This document shows, piece by piece, positions 1 through 8,518 of a DNA stretch of 64,000 bases (the stretch's first letter is position 1; each line of letters starts with the position of its first letter). Source of the stretch: Aminomonas paucivorans DSM 12260 (lineage in GTDB: Bacteria; Synergistota; Synergistia; Synergistales; Synergistaceae); contig NZ_CM001022.1 of NCBI RefSeq assembly GCF_000165795.1, positions 1,302,001 to 1,366,000 of the forward strand, written 5' to 3'. The notes beneath the pieces were generated by a model. It did no database searches. It was not told the DNA's origin and saw only the letters and a list, made by a program, of their open reading frames with translations. The position numbers and the translations under genes were made by a program.

Positions 1-1
1 A

Positions 2-889
2 ACCCTTCTGGGGGCGGCCCTCCTGGCCACCCGTGTCCCCGTCACCCTTTTCCCCGCCATGAACGTCCACATGTGGGAGCACCCTGCCACCCAGGAGGCG
101 GGAGAAGCCTGTCGCCGATGGGGCTACGGGGTGGTGGACCCGGAAGAGGGGGACCTGGCCTGCGGCTACGAGGGCAAGGGGCGACTCCCCCGGACGGAGG
201 TCCTGGCGGAGTGGACCTGGCGTTCCCTGTCCCCCAAGCGGGACCTGCAGGGGAAGCGGGTCCTGGTCACCGCGGGTCCCACTCGAGAGTATCTGGACCC
301 GGTCCGCTTTCTCAGCAACCCCAGCACCGGTCGCATGGGGGTGGAGATTGCCCGCACCGCCTGGTACCGGGGGGCGGAGGTGACGGTGGTCTGCGGTCCT
401 GGGGTGGATCGGTCCCTTCCCGGTGTGACCTGGGTGCCCGTGGAAAGCGCCCAGGACATGCACGCCGCCTGCATGGACCTGGCGGATCGGGACGTCATCG
501 TCAAGGCCGCTGCGGTGGGGGACTACCGGGCAGAGACCCCCAACCCCCAAAAGGTCAAGCGCCGGGGGCGCACAGGCTGGACCCTGGAGCTGGTGGCCAA
601 TCGGGACATCGCCGCGGACCTGGGGGCGCGCAAACGTCCCGGGCAGATGTTGGTGGGCTTTGCGGCGGAGACCCAGGATCTGGCCGCCCATGCCCGGGAG
701 AAGCTGGCCGCCAAGGGGTTGGACCTCATCGCCGCCAACGACGTTTCCGCTCCCGGGGTGGGGTTCGGCTCGGAGGAGAATGAGGTCCGGCTCTTCGCCC
801 CGGAGGGGGAGCTGGGAGTCCTTGCGGGAAGCAAGGAAGAGGTGGCGGACCGTCTCTGGGATCACATCGCGCTGCGAGTCGACCGCTGA
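2..889 (+). CDS. coaBC: Phosphopantothenoylcysteine decarboxylase / phosphopantothenate-cysteine ligase, 3' part
   Basis: Bifunctional coenzyme A biosynthesis enzyme: CoaB joins cysteine to 4'-phosphopantothenate and CoaC decarboxylates the product with FMN. The frame is open to the left edge, so the N-terminus lies outside the window; 295 residues remain. The end of the CoaC flavoprotein domain is visible as PAMNVHMW (residues 19-26), the family's substrate-recognition motif. The CoaB ligase domain follows, with TAGPTREYLDPVR and LSNPSTGRMG, and AAAVGDYR further on. The first internal ATG (59) lies inside the CoaC motif and is not the true start. The next gene starts 10 bp downstream, giving the common coaBC-priA order. 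Confidence 0.95.
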   Translation, partial: TLLGAALLATRVPVTLFPAMNVHMWEHPATQEAGEACRRWGYGVVDPEEGDLACGYEGKGRLPRTEVLAEWTWRSLSPKRDLQGKRVLVTAGPTREYLDPVRFLSNPSTGRMGVEIARTAWYRGAEVTVVCGPGVDRSLPGVTWVPVESAQDMHAACMDLADRDVIVKAAAVGDYRAETPNPQKVKRRGRTGWTLELVANRDIAADLGARKRPGQMLVGFAAETQDLAAHAREKLAAKGLDLIAANDVSAPGVGFGSEENEVRLFAPEGELGVLAGSKEEVADRLWDHIALRVDR

Positions 890-898
890 GGGCAGGGC

Positions 899-2722
899 GT
901 GTCCTGTTTCGTTCCGGTTCTCTTCCCGGGGCCCTGGTGGAGGCCCCTTTCCTACCTCTCCCCGGAACCTCTGGAGGAAGGGGTTCGGGTACGGGCTCCT
1001 CTGGGACATGGGAAGGCGGAACGTCCCAAGGTGGGCTTCGTCTGCTCCCCCGAGGAGGGAGCCTCGATTCCCCCGGGGCGCTGCAAGCCCCTGCTGGAGG
1101 TGGTGGACCCTCGCCCCACGATCCCGCCGGATCTCTGGCACCTCGTGGCCTGGGGGGGGCGACAGTTCGGCGTCCCCGGAGGCAACCTCCTGGAGCTGCT
1201 CTTTCCCCGGTGGGTTCTGGAGGGAGAAGCCCTCTGCCCTTGGGGGGCGGAAACCCTGGAACCTCCGGGTTCCCTGGAGCCTCGCTGCGTCCTCCGGTGT
1301 CCCGACCGTTCCCGGTGGGAGGAGTATCGCCGAATCCTGGAGGAAGAGGTATCCCCGACCCTGCTCCTTTTTCCCGAGAGGATTCAGGGAGAGTGTTTCG
1401 CCGCCTCCCTGGAAGGAGAGGAACGGCAGTTTCGTTGGGTCCTGTGGCCTTCCCGCGCCCGAGACCAGCGGCTTCTCTGGCAGGAGGCCCGGGAGGGGCG
1501 GTGGGATCTCGTGATCGGATCCCAAGGGGCGGCGACTCTCCCCCTGAGGGGACTAAGGCGGGTGATCCTGGACGACGAGAGCAGCGAAGCCTGGCGGCCC
1601 CTGCGTCATCCCCGCATTTCCCTCCGCAGTCTGGTGGGGGAGCGATGCCGTGTCCGAAGAGGGGCGTTCTTCCTGGGCGCTCGGGTCCCTTCCTCCAAAG
1701 TCTTCCTCCGTGCCTCCAAGGATCCGGAAGGACGGACCACCCCGGGGAAACGGCTGGTCTTCGTGGATCTGCACAGCCTCAAGACGGTGCCGGAGGAAGC
1801 GGGCGTTCCCCGGTCTCCCGTGAGCCCCACCCTGCGTCGCCGGACGGAGGAGGTGTTACGGCAAGGGGGCAACGCCCTCTGGGTCCTGGACCGCAAGGGC
1901 TTCGCCGGGGCTCTTCTCTGCGGGGAGTGCGGCCACTCCTGGGCCTGCCCCGCCTGTGGGGTCCCCGTGGTCTGGTACAGACGGGAGGATCGGCTGCGGT
2001 GCCCCTCCTGCGGTTCCCTCCAGGACGTCCCGGAAAGGTGCCCCCGCTGTGGGGGGGGGTGGATCGAAGCGCGACGCCCCGGCCTGGAGTCCCTGTTCGA
2101 CGAGGCACGGCGGTTTTTTGGCGCTCGGGGGGGCGGAAGCGTGGAGGACGCAAGCCTGCCCCTCCACGCCAAGGAACGGGCGGCACGGAGGGGACGACTT
2201 GCCCGGGGAGGGGTCCTGCTGCTGGGAACCCGGGGAGCCCTGGAGATCTGCGACCAGGCTCCGGTAGGCCTGATCGGGTGGGTGGAGGCGGACGGAGAAT
2301 CCCTGCGGGAGGAGCACGATGCCCGCTTCCGCGCCTACCGGCTTCTCTGGGAGTCCTGTTGGCGGGGGATCGATGCGGATTCCCGCATCGTGGTGGTGCA
2401 GAGCCGCATGGCGGGCAAGGGATGGCAGGGAGGGTTGTCTCGGGGGTGGTCCTCCTTCTGGAGGCAGGAGCTGGAAGAGCGTCGCCAGCTTCGTCTTCCC
2501 CCTTACGGGGTGCTGGTGCAGGTGGAGGCGCCGCCGGAGGAAAGAAAACGCATCCAGGCTGCTTTGGACGAGGCGGGAGCTTCCTGGATGGAGCAGGAGG
2601 GGAGCGATGTCCTTTGGATCCGGGAGGAACAGCCTGCCCGGGTGCCTGCCCTGCTGGGACGTTTTCTTCCCCCGAAGCGTCCCGCCCAGCTGCATCCCCG
2701 CATCACCCTGTGGACCGATTGA
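899..2722 (+). CDS. priA: PriA-like primosomal protein N' lacking helicase ATPase motifs
   Basis: Positional and sequence homologue of PriA, the replication-restart helicase, directly after coaBC and starting with GTG. It has 607 residues; family members are usually 700 or more. The zinc-binding region is intact: four CxxC pairs between about residues 341 and 388 (CGEC, CPAC, CPSC, CPRC). The ATPase core is not. Where PriA has GxTGSGKTEVY this protein reads RCPDRSRWEEY, the DEEH box is DDES, and the GTQM..KG and VAGRAGR motifs near the C-terminus are degenerate. I infer that it binds DNA or primosome partners but cannot hydrolyse ATP. PriA homologues lacking helicase activity are known in Actinobacteria and Deinococcus. 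Confidence 0.8.
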   Translation: MSCFVPVLFPGPWWRPLSYLSPEPLEEGVRVRAPLGHGKAERPKVGFVCSPEEGASIPPGRCKPLLEVVDPRPTIPPDLWHLVAWGGRQFGVPGGNLLELLFPRWVLEGEALCPWGAETLEPPGSLEPRCVLRCPDRSRWEEYRRILEEEVSPTLLLFPERIQGECFAASLEGEERQFRWVLWPSRARDQRLLWQEAREGRWDLVIGSQGAATLPLRGLRRVILDDESSEAWRPLRHPRISLRSLVGERCRVRRGAFFLGARVPSSKVFLRASKDPEGRTTPGKRLVFVDLHSLKTVPEEAGVPRSPVSPTLRRRTEEVLRQGGNALWVLDRKGFAGALLCGECGHSWACPACGVPVVWYRREDRLRCPSCGSLQDVPERCPRCGGGWIEARRPGLESLFDEARRFFGARGGGSVEDASLPLHAKERAARRGRLARGGVLLLGTRGALEICDQAPVGLIGWVEADGESLREEHDARFRAYRLLWESCWRGIDADSRIVVVQSRMAGKGWQGGLSRGWSSFWRQELEERRQLRLPPYGVLVQVEAPPEERKRIQAALDEAGASWMEQEGSDVLWIREEQPARVPALLGRFLPPKRPAQLHPRITLWTD

Positions 2723-2750
2723 AAGAGCACGGCAAAAGGAGGGTTCGGTC

Positions 2751-4094
2751 ATGTCCATCATCGCACTGGTGGGACGCCCCAACGTGGGGAAGTCGTCCCT
2801 GTTCAACCGCCTCATCGGCAAGCGTCTGGCCATCGTGGACGACATCCCCGGCGTGACCCGGGACCGCCTGTACGGCGAGGCGGAATGGGACGGGAAGCGG
2901 TTCTACCTGGTGGACACGGGAGGCATTGAGGCCTCCTCTCCCCACCCCTTCGAGAAAGCCATCGAACACCAGGTGCGCATCGCCCTGGAGGAAAGCGACG
3001 GGGTGGTGTTCATCCTGGACGGCAAGGACGGGGTGACCCCCGGGGACGAGGCCATCGCGGACCGGCTGCGCCGGGCGGGGAAACCTGTGGTGGTGGCCAT
3101 GAACAAGCTGGACAACGACAAGCGCGACGAGAACCTGGCGGAGGCCTACGCCCTGGGGTTCCCCTGCGTGCTGGGCATGAGTGTGGAGCATAACCGGAAC
3201 ATGGGGGACCTGCTGGACGAGATCTCGGCGCTGCTGCCGGAGGCGGAGCCGGAGGAACGCAGCCCCGACGAGCCCGTCCGGGTTGCCTTGGTGGGACGTC
3301 CCAACGTGGGCAAGTCCAGCCTGTTCAACAGCCTGCTGGGGGAAGAGCGCACCCTGGTGAGCGACATCCCCGGAACCACCCGGGACACGGTGGACTCCCT
3401 TCTGGTCTGGAAGGGCATGAACCTGCGGATCATGGACACGGCGGGTCTGAGGCGGAAGAGCCGCGTGGACGGAGCTCTGGAGTACTACTCCACCGTTCGT
3501 ACCTTCCAGGCGGTGGACCGTTCCGACGTGACGGTGGTGCTCCTGGATGCCCAGGAGCTTCTGGCGGAGCAGGACAAACGACTGGTGGGCCACGTGCTGG
3601 ATCGGGGGAAGGGGCTTGTGCTGGGGGTGAACAAGTGGGACCTTCTACCCCCGACGGAGGATCTGGGAGATCGCATCCGGGACCGGATTCGGGAGGAGCT
3701 GCCCTTGGTGCGCCACGCCCCGGTGGTGTTCCTTTCCGCCAAGACGGGGCGAGGGGTGCAGCGGGTGCTTCCGTACGTGAAAACGGTGGACGAGAACCGA
3801 CGCAGGCACCTGAAGACCTCGGTGCTCAACAAGCTGGTTCGGGAGACCCTGGAGTTCGAGCGTATGCCGGGAGACGGAAAGGGGCATTTCCTGAAGATCC
3901 TGTACCTCACCCAGGCAGAGACGGTGCCTCCCACGTTCCTCTTTTTCGTGAACGACCGGCGCCTGGTGGAGCGTCCCTTCATCCGAAGGCTGGACCGATT
4001 GCTCCGGGAATTGGACGATTTTTCGGGGACCCCCCTGCGAATTTGGTTCCGAGACAGGGAAAATCAGGAAACTTCCAGGTCTGGACGGGGTTGA
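2751..4094 (+). CDS. der: Ribosome biogenesis GTPase Der (EngA)
   Basis: Double-GTPase protein needed for 50S subunit maturation. Two G domains in tandem each carry GRPNVGKSS (near residues 8 and 180), DTGG/DTAG G3 motifs, and NKLD/NKWD G4 motifs, followed by the KH-like C-terminal domain, for 447 residues in all. The start is ATG 2751, preceded by AAAAGGAGGG at 2734-2743; the frame is open further upstream but that part overlaps priA and has no family similarity. It lies 28 bp after priA and may share its transcript. Confidence 0.96.
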   Translation: MSIIALVGRPNVGKSSLFNRLIGKRLAIVDDIPGVTRDRLYGEAEWDGKRFYLVDTGGIEASSPHPFEKAIEHQVRIALEESDGVVFILDGKDGVTPGDEAIADRLRRAGKPVVVAMNKLDNDKRDENLAEAYALGFPCVLGMSVEHNRNMGDLLDEISALLPEAEPEERSPDEPVRVALVGRPNVGKSSLFNSLLGEERTLVSDIPGTTRDTVDSLLVWKGMNLRIMDTAGLRRKSRVDGALEYYSTVRTFQAVDRSDVTVVLLDAQELLAEQDKRLVGHVLDRGKGLVLGVNKWDLLPPTEDLGDRIRDRIREELPLVRHAPVVFLSAKTGRGVQRVLPYVKTVDENRRRHLKTSVLNKLVRETLEFERMPGDGKGHFLKILYLTQAETVPPTFLFFVNDRRLVERPFIRRLDRLLRELDDFSGTPLRIWFRDRENQETSRSGRG

Positions 4095-4098
4095 GCCC

Positions 4099-4127
4099 TT
4101 GACCAGTCCATGATTTGGCGGTAATAA
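4099..4127 (+). promoter_or_regulatory. Sigma-70-type promoter for HU
   Basis: TTGACC at 4099-4104 and TAATAA at 4122-4127 are separated by exactly 17 bp, starting 5 bp after the der stop codon. The spacing and near-consensus boxes in otherwise GC-rich sequence support a promoter for the HU gene. Confidence 0.7.
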
Positions 4128-4202
4128 TCGAAAATAGCCTAGAGCAGGGCTGATTCAAAACCTTCGCCCTAGGCGATGATCCCAATTCGGAGGTGACGGA
4201 AG

Positions 4203-4484
4203 GTGACCAAGGCAGATCTGGTGAATGAGCTGGCCAAGGCGGTGGAAGACCTGACGAAGAAGAAGGCAGCGGAGATCGTGGACGCCCTCTTCGAAACGGT
4301 CCAAGGCGCTCTTGCCAAGGGAGACAAGGTTCAGGTCGTGGGCTTCGGGACGTTCGAGGTTCAGAGGCGGGCGGCGCGCCAGGGGCGGAATCCCCAGGAC
4401 CCCAAGAAGACCATCAACATCCCCGCGAAGAACGTTCCCGTGTTCCGGGCCGGCAAGGCGTTGAAAGACCTCGTCAACAAGTAG
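4203..4484 (+). CDS. hup: HU-family DNA-binding protein
   Basis: Small histone-like nucleoid protein of 93 residues that binds and bends DNA as a dimer. The N-terminal helices (TKADLVNELAKAVE) and the DNA-binding arm region, with GRNPQDPKKTINIPAKNVPV and FRAGKALKD, follow the HU pattern, including the arm-tip proline. The start is GTG 4203, seven bases after GGAGGTGA (4189-4196). It has its own promoter and appears monocistronic; a GC-rich hairpin at 4535-4564, inside the convergent ksgA, could contribute to termination but has no T-run. Confidence 0.95.
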   Translation: MTKADLVNELAKAVEDLTKKKAAEIVDALFETVQGALAKGDKVQVVGFGTFEVQRRAARQGRNPQDPKKTINIPAKNVPVFRAGKALKDLVNK

Positions 4485-4519
4485 ATCTTCCCTGGCTCAT
4501 CCTTACGCCACACCATCCT

Positions 4520-5383
4520 TCATCGTTCCCTTTCGGCGGACCGTCCCTCCGGGGCCGGTCCGCCTTCCCGTCTCCAATCATGTTCCTGGGCCAGACGGAT
4601 CCACTGAGGAAGGGTCAGCTCCTCCGGGCGAGCGGTTCGAGGCAGGGCCAATGGGGCGAGCCTCCCTTCCGCCTCTTCCCGGGGGAGCCGCCAGCCGGCG
4701 ATCCAGTTGTTCACCAGGGTCTTGCGCCGCTGGGCGAAGGAACCCCGGACGAAGGCGCGCCAAGAGGGATCGTTGGCCAAGTCCGGTTCCCGCTGGATGC
4801 GGATCTCCAAGATGGTGGAAGCCACCTGGGGGATGGGGCGGAAAGCCCCGGGGGATACGGCGCGGACCTTCCGGAGGGTACCCATACGCTGCAGGGTGAT
4901 CCCCAGGGGGGTCCGATCTCGGCTCCCTTCCTGCGCCATGAGGCGCCACGCGGCCTCCCGCTGCACCATGAGCACCAGGGTTCGAGTCCCCCGGGGCGTC
5001 AGTTCCTCCAGGAACTTCCAGATCAGGGGGGTGGTGATGTGGTAGGGGAGGTTGGCCGCCACCAGATGGGGGATTTCGGGAAGCAGATCCTGGAAGGTGA
5101 CCCGGAGGGCGTCCCCCCAGAGGAGGGTACCCTTGGGGGCGTAGCGGGCAAACAGAGGCTCCAGGAAGGGCTCCAGGCGCCGGTCGATCTCCAGGGAAAA
5201 GACCTTCCGGCAGGGACTACCCAGGAGGGCCTCCGTGAGGATGCCCTTCCCCGGTCCCACCTCCAGGACCACCGTGTCCGGGTCAGGGGCCGCGGCTGCC
5301 ACCAGGTCCCGCACCACCTTGGGGTCCACGAGGAAGTTCTGGCCGATCTCGGTTCTGCAGGCGAAGGGGGTCGGATTTTCCAT
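4520..5383 (-). CDS. rsmA: 16S rRNA (adenine1518/1519-N6)-dimethyltransferase
   Basis: KsgA-family SAM-dependent enzyme that dimethylates two adjacent adenines near the 3' end of 16S rRNA during 30S assembly. Visible features are the N-terminal GQNFLVDP, the SAM motif LEVGPGKGILT, and the catalytic NLPYHI motif; the usual basic C-terminal domain follows. I chose ATG 5383 as start because GGAGGTG lies 8 bases upstream on this strand. A TTG at 5398 overlaps that Shine-Dalgarno sequence itself and is unlikely to be used. The protein is 287 residues, the normal family length. Confidence 0.95.
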   Translation of the reverse strand: MENPTPFACRTEIGQNFLVDPKVVRDLVAAAAPDPDTVVLEVGPGKGILTEALLGSPCRKVFSLEIDRRLEPFLEPLFARYAPKGTLLWGDALRVTFQDLLPEIPHLVAANLPYHITTPLIWKFLEELTPRGTRTLVLMVQREAAWRLMAQEGSRDRTPLGITLQRMGTLRKVRAVSPGAFRPIPQVASTILEIRIQREPDLANDPSWRAFVRGSFAQRRKTLVNNWIAGWRLPREEAEGRLAPLALPRTARPEELTLPQWIRLAQEHDWRREGGPAPEGRSAERER

Positions 5384-5475
5384 GGGGCGCACCTCCAAGG
5401 GTGAGGATGGGGGGAGAACTTCCTGCGGTTCACCCCGAAGGACGGTGCGAGGCGCCGCCCCCGGTAGGGCATACG

Positions 5476-5501
5476 AAAAAGCGGGGGTCCAAGACCCCCG
5501 C
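5476..5501 (-). terminator. Rho-independent terminator of tRNA-Pro
   Basis: On the minus strand a perfect 9-bp stem GCGGGGGTC/GACCCCCGC with a 3-nt loop (5481-5501) is followed by five Ts (5480-5476). It begins 10 bases after the tRNA CCA end, between the tRNA and rsmA. Confidence 0.9.
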
Positions 5502-5510
5502 TCTGCCTTC

Positions 5511-5588
5511 TGGTCGGGATGAGAGGATTCGAACCTCCGACCACCTGCACCCCATGCAGGTGCGCTAGCCAGGCTGCGCTACATCCCG
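5511..5588 (-). tRNA. tRNA-Pro (anticodon GGG)
   Basis: The minus strand folds into a full cloverleaf. The acceptor CGGGATG/CATCCCG pairs over 7 bp, the D arm has GCGC/GCGC, the anticodon stem CCTGC/GCAGG closes a 7-nt loop whose central triplet is GGG, and the T arm carries GGTTCGAAT. CCA is encoded (5513-5511). The GTAGCGCAGCCTGG segment is typical of bacterial tRNA-Pro. It is a single-gene unit with its own promoter and terminator. Confidence 0.95.
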
Positions 5589-5600
5589 AAAGCGAGTGTT

Positions 5601-5629
5601 ATTCTATCCTCCTTCCCCGGTTCGGTCAA
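5601..5629 (-). promoter_or_regulatory. Promoter of tRNA-Pro
   Basis: Minus-strand TTGACC (5629-5624) and TAGAAT (5606-5601) are separated by 17 bp. The expected transcription start is a few bases before the tRNA 5' end at 5588, consistent with a tRNA promoter. Confidence 0.75.
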
Positions 5630-5711
5630 GCGGGGTCTTGCCAGAGCACCCAACGGAGGCCACTGTCGGGGCTTCCTGTGTCCCGGGATGCGGGAGCCTG
5701 AGAGCGAGCGC

Positions 5712-5740
5712 TTGAACGGACCCGCCCGGGCAGGGATAAT
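5712..5740 (+). promoter_or_regulatory. Promoter upstream of trmB
   Basis: TTGAAC (5712-5717) and GATAAT (5735-5740) are 17 bp apart, about 50 bp before the trmB start. The 200 bp between the tRNA and trmB contain this promoter and the tRNA promoter and nothing else I recognise. Confidence 0.65.
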
Positions 5741-5788
5741 ACGAAACCGCGACGTCCCGGCGAGGGCGCACGGGAAAGGATGGGGTGC

Positions 5789-6745
5789 ATGTACTGGGCT
5801 TTCCAAGACGTGGTGGTGGACGGAGCGAGGCACCCGCTGCCTCTGTCCTGGGTCGTCCCCGGAGGGGACGGACGGCTGTTCGTGGAGATCGGCTTCGGGA
5901 ACGGGGAATTCCTGGCTCATCTGGGACGTGCCGAGCCGGGGGCCACCGTGGTGGGGATCGAGGTCTCCCAGTGGTGCGTCACCAAGGCTGCCCGAAGGGT
6001 CCAGGCCTGCGGGCTCACCAACGTCCGCCTGCTTTGGGGGGATGCCCGCCACCTGATCCCCCTGTGCTTCGCTCCGGCATCCCTGGATCGGGTCATCCTG
6101 AACTTCCCGTGTCCCTGGCCCAAGAACCGTCACGCCTCCCGCCGGGTCACCAGCCCGGAGTTTGCGGGCCTTTTGTCTCGTTTCCTCAAACCAGGCGGTT
6201 TTTTTTCCCTGGCCACGGACGTGGACTGGTATGCTCGTTCCGCCCGGGAGTGTTTCGCCGCTCTTCCGGGGTTTTCCCTCCGGGAGGAGAGGACCAATCC
6301 CCAGAGGGAGTACCTGACGAAGTACGAGCGGAAATGGAAGGAGGAGGGCCGGGACACCTTCACCCTGGAGGTGGAGTGGGCCGGCGGTGGCGTCCCCGCT
6401 CCCGAACCCCGCTTCGAGGAGGAGTCGCTTGAGATGGACATGCCGAACTGCGGTCAGGGTCTTGCCTCGATCCTGGAGGGGCTGCGGGACCGGGAGGGAG
6501 GGCGGGGAGACCACCGCTTCGTGTTTCGCGAGGCCTTCACGTCTCCGGGAGGCGAGGGAATCCTCCTGGCCATCACGGTGGACGAGGGTTTCGAGCAGCA
6601 CTTCTTTCTGCGTTTTTACCCCAGCCGGGGTCGGATTGCCGTGAAGCCCGACCCCACCACCTTGCCCTACCGCACCCCTGCGGTGAAGGAGGCTCTGAAG
6701 GAAGCCTCCCGGGCCCTGGGTTCGCCTGCCTCGCGGGAGGCCTAG
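5789..6745 (+). CDS. trmB: tRNA (guanine-N7-)-methyltransferase with C-terminal extension
   Basis: Makes m7G46 in the tRNA variable loop using SAM. The SAM-binding motif VEIGFGNGEFL and a family motif at NFPCPWPKNRH are clear; the latter usually reads FPDPWPKKRH, so an Asp is replaced by Cys. After the normal methyltransferase domain (about residues 1-205) comes an extension of roughly 110 residues; long C-terminal regions are known in some thermophile TrmB proteins. I prefer ATG 5789, with AAGGA 8 bases upstream; an ATG at 5780 directly abuts that sequence. The 3' end overlaps the convergent MFS gene by 4 bp. Confidence 0.88.
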   Translation: MYWAFQDVVVDGARHPLPLSWVVPGGDGRLFVEIGFGNGEFLAHLGRAEPGATVVGIEVSQWCVTKAARRVQACGLTNVRLLWGDARHLIPLCFAPASLDRVILNFPCPWPKNRHASRRVTSPEFAGLLSRFLKPGGFFSLATDVDWYARSARECFAALPGFSLREERTNPQREYLTKYERKWKEEGRDTFTLEVEWAGGGVPAPEPRFEEESLEMDMPNCGQGLASILEGLRDREGGRGDHRFVFREAFTSPGGEGILLAITVDEGFEQHFFLRFYPSRGRIAVKPDPTTLPYRTPAVKEALKEASRALGSPASREA

Positions 6746-7917
6746 CGAGGGGCGCCTCGAGAGACCCGGGAGACCAGGGGGTTCAGGGCCAGGAAGGCCC
6801 AAGGGGTCAGGGCGATGCAGATCAGGGCTTGGTTGAGCCCCCAGGCGTCCGCCAAAAGCCCTAGGGGGGAGGTCACCCAGTTCGCCAGACCCCAGGAAAC
6901 TCCCATGGCCAGGGAGCTGGCAGTGCTCCGGGATTCCGGGGTGGTCTTCTGCGCAAGAGCGGTGGTCACGGGGGAGCTGGAGGACAGGACCGCGCCCCCC
7001 AGAACCAGGAGAAGCCAGGAAATTCCTCCCTGCGTGACAAGGCCTCCCAGCAGCAGAGCCGGGGCCAGGGCGAAGCTCCCGGTGAGGAAGGGGCGGGTGC
7101 CCAGCCGGTCCGAGAGGCGCCCCGCCACCATGCCTCCCGCCATGCCTCCCAGGGTGTAGGCGAACAGCAGCGTCCCTCCCTGGGCCAGGGTCCCTCCTCG
7201 CAGGGTGACCCAGAGGGGCAGGAAGACCCGGATCCCCTGGGAGGTGGCGTCTCGGGCGATGGTTAGGGCCAGGATGGGGGCCACCAGCCGTCCCACGTGG
7301 AGGAACTGCTTGAACGGGGGGAGCTGAGAACCCGCTCCGGGGGTCCTCCGGGGAAAGATCCCCCGGCACAGCAGAGGGATCAGCAGGGCGCCCGCCGAGA
7401 CCCCGACGAGGCCCAGGTGTCCCGGAGTATCCCACAGGGCCACGGCATAGAGAGGGCTCAAGGCCGCTCCCAGGGTTCCTGCGGCGGCGAAGATCGCCAG
7501 GGCGCCTCCCAGTTCGTTTCCCGGGACCACGGCTCCCACCAGCCCGTGTCCCTGGGGGTGGAACGCCGCGGTGCCCAGGCTGAAGATGCCTACGATTAGG
7601 AAGGCCAAGGGGAGAGTGGGAGCCAGGGGGATGAGGCAGGCTCCCCACAGGGTGAGCACCGGTCCCCAGAAGACCAGAAGGGATCGGGCGGACCGATCCG
7701 CCCAGAGCCCCGCCAGGGGCTGGGCGATGAGATGGATGCCTCCGAAGAGGGCGTTGAGGGTTCCCGCCTCGCCCAGGGTAAGGGACAGGTTGCGGATCAG
7801 AAGCGGCAGGAAAGTGGGGAGGAACGAAGCATGGAGATCGTTGATGAAATGAAGGCCCGAAAGCACCATAAGACCCTTGTGGCTCCGGCGGCCGTCTGCG
7901 TTGGTATGGCTGGACAT
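6742..7917 (-). CDS. MFS transporter, fosmidomycin-resistance (Fsr)-like
   Basis: Inner-membrane major facilitator of 391 residues with about 12 hydrophobic segments. The N-terminal HFINDLHASFLPTFLP and the mid-protein GTAAFHPQGHGLVG correspond to motifs shared by the Fsr-like MFS group, which includes drug and sugar-phosphate effluxers. The substrate cannot be told from sequence. It is divergent from rsmD, with only 5 bp between the annotated starts, and convergent with trmB. A possible extended -10 (TGG-TACACT, minus strand 7962-7954) lies about 40 bp upstream. Confidence 0.8.
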   Translation of the reverse strand: MSSHTNADGRRSHKGLMVLSGLHFINDLHASFLPTFLPLLIRNLSLTLGEAGTLNALFGGIHLIAQPLAGLWADRSARSLLVFWGPVLTLWGACLIPLAPTLPLAFLIVGIFSLGTAAFHPQGHGLVGAVVPGNELGGALAIFAAAGTLGAALSPLYAVALWDTPGHLGLVGVSAGALLIPLLCRGIFPRRTPGAGSQLPPFKQFLHVGRLVAPILALTIARDATSQGIRVFLPLWVTLRGGTLAQGGTLLFAYTLGGMAGGMVAGRLSDRLGTRPFLTGSFALAPALLLGGLVTQGGISWLLLVLGGAVLSSSSPVTTALAQKTTPESRSTASSLAMGVSWGLANWVTSPLGLLADAWGLNQALICIALTPWAFLALNPLVSRVSRGAPR

Positions 7918-7922
7918 GGGAT

Positions 7923-8495
7923 ATGTACCTTCCTTTCCCTTCAGGGTCCCCAGAGTGTACCATCGAGAAGACAGATCGGGCCCATGGAGGGCGTTCTTCC
8001 GTCTTCTGGTATCCGGGGTTGAAGGGCCTCCGTCCCACCACGGGAAAGGTGGTCCAGGCGCTGTTCAACATCCTGGGACAGGATCTCGGAGGATCGAGGT
8101 TTCTGGACCTTTTCGCCGGGACCGGAAAAGTGGGCCTGGAAGCACACCAGCGAGGAGCGTTGGTGGTGGCTGTGGAGTCGGACCGGCGAAGAAGCACCCT
8201 GTTGAGCCGCATGGCCCCGCCGGAGGGGTTTCAGGTGCGCCCCCTGGACGTGCGTCGGGCCCTGCCGATGATGGTGCAGGCCGGGGAGACCTACGACGTG
8301 GTGTTCGCAGACCCGCCCTACCATTTGGGGTGGGTGAAGCAGTTCCTGGAACTCTGGGAGGTCTCGTCCTCCTTGCTGGCGCCCGGAGGCTGCATGATCC
8401 TGGAGCACAGCAAGAGGGAATCCATCCCCTCCAGCTGGGAAAAGCCCTACGAGACCCGGGTCTACGGGGAGACCCTGCTGACCCTGTTCCGATAG
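7923..8495 (+). CDS. rsmD: 16S rRNA (guanine966-N2)-methyltransferase RsmD family
   Basis: SAM-dependent methyltransferase acting on the assembled 30S subunit. The family core is present: LRPTTGKVVQALFNIL, the SAM loop FLDLFAGTGKVGLEA, and catalytic DPPY (FADPPYHLG). The first 35 residues do not resemble the usual RsmD N-terminus (normally a GGxxRGRxL segment), and the ribosome-binding site before ATG 7923 is weak, so the start is uncertain. The gene precedes coaD by 23 bp, the conserved rsmD-coaD pair. Confidence 0.85.
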   Translation: MYLPFPSGSPECTIEKTDRAHGGRSSVFWYPGLKGLRPTTGKVVQALFNILGQDLGGSRFLDLFAGTGKVGLEAHQRGALVVAVESDRRRSTLLSRMAPPEGFQVRPLDVRRALPMMVQAGETYDVVFADPPYHLGWVKQFLELWEVSSSLLAPGGCMILEHSKRESIPSSWEKPYETRVYGETLLTLFR

Positions 8496-8518
8496 CGAGA
8501 GGATCGGAGGAGCGTTCC

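Noticed and set aside
4535-4564. GC-rich hairpin as the HU terminator
   Set aside because: It lies inside the rsmA coding region and is not followed by a T-run.
5579-8212. An 877-codon minus-strand open frame spanning tRNA-Pro, trmB and the MFS gene
   Set aside because: It crosses a tRNA and its promoter and is out of frame with the recognisable MFS protein; low-complexity Pro/Gly/Arg composition indicates a shadow frame.
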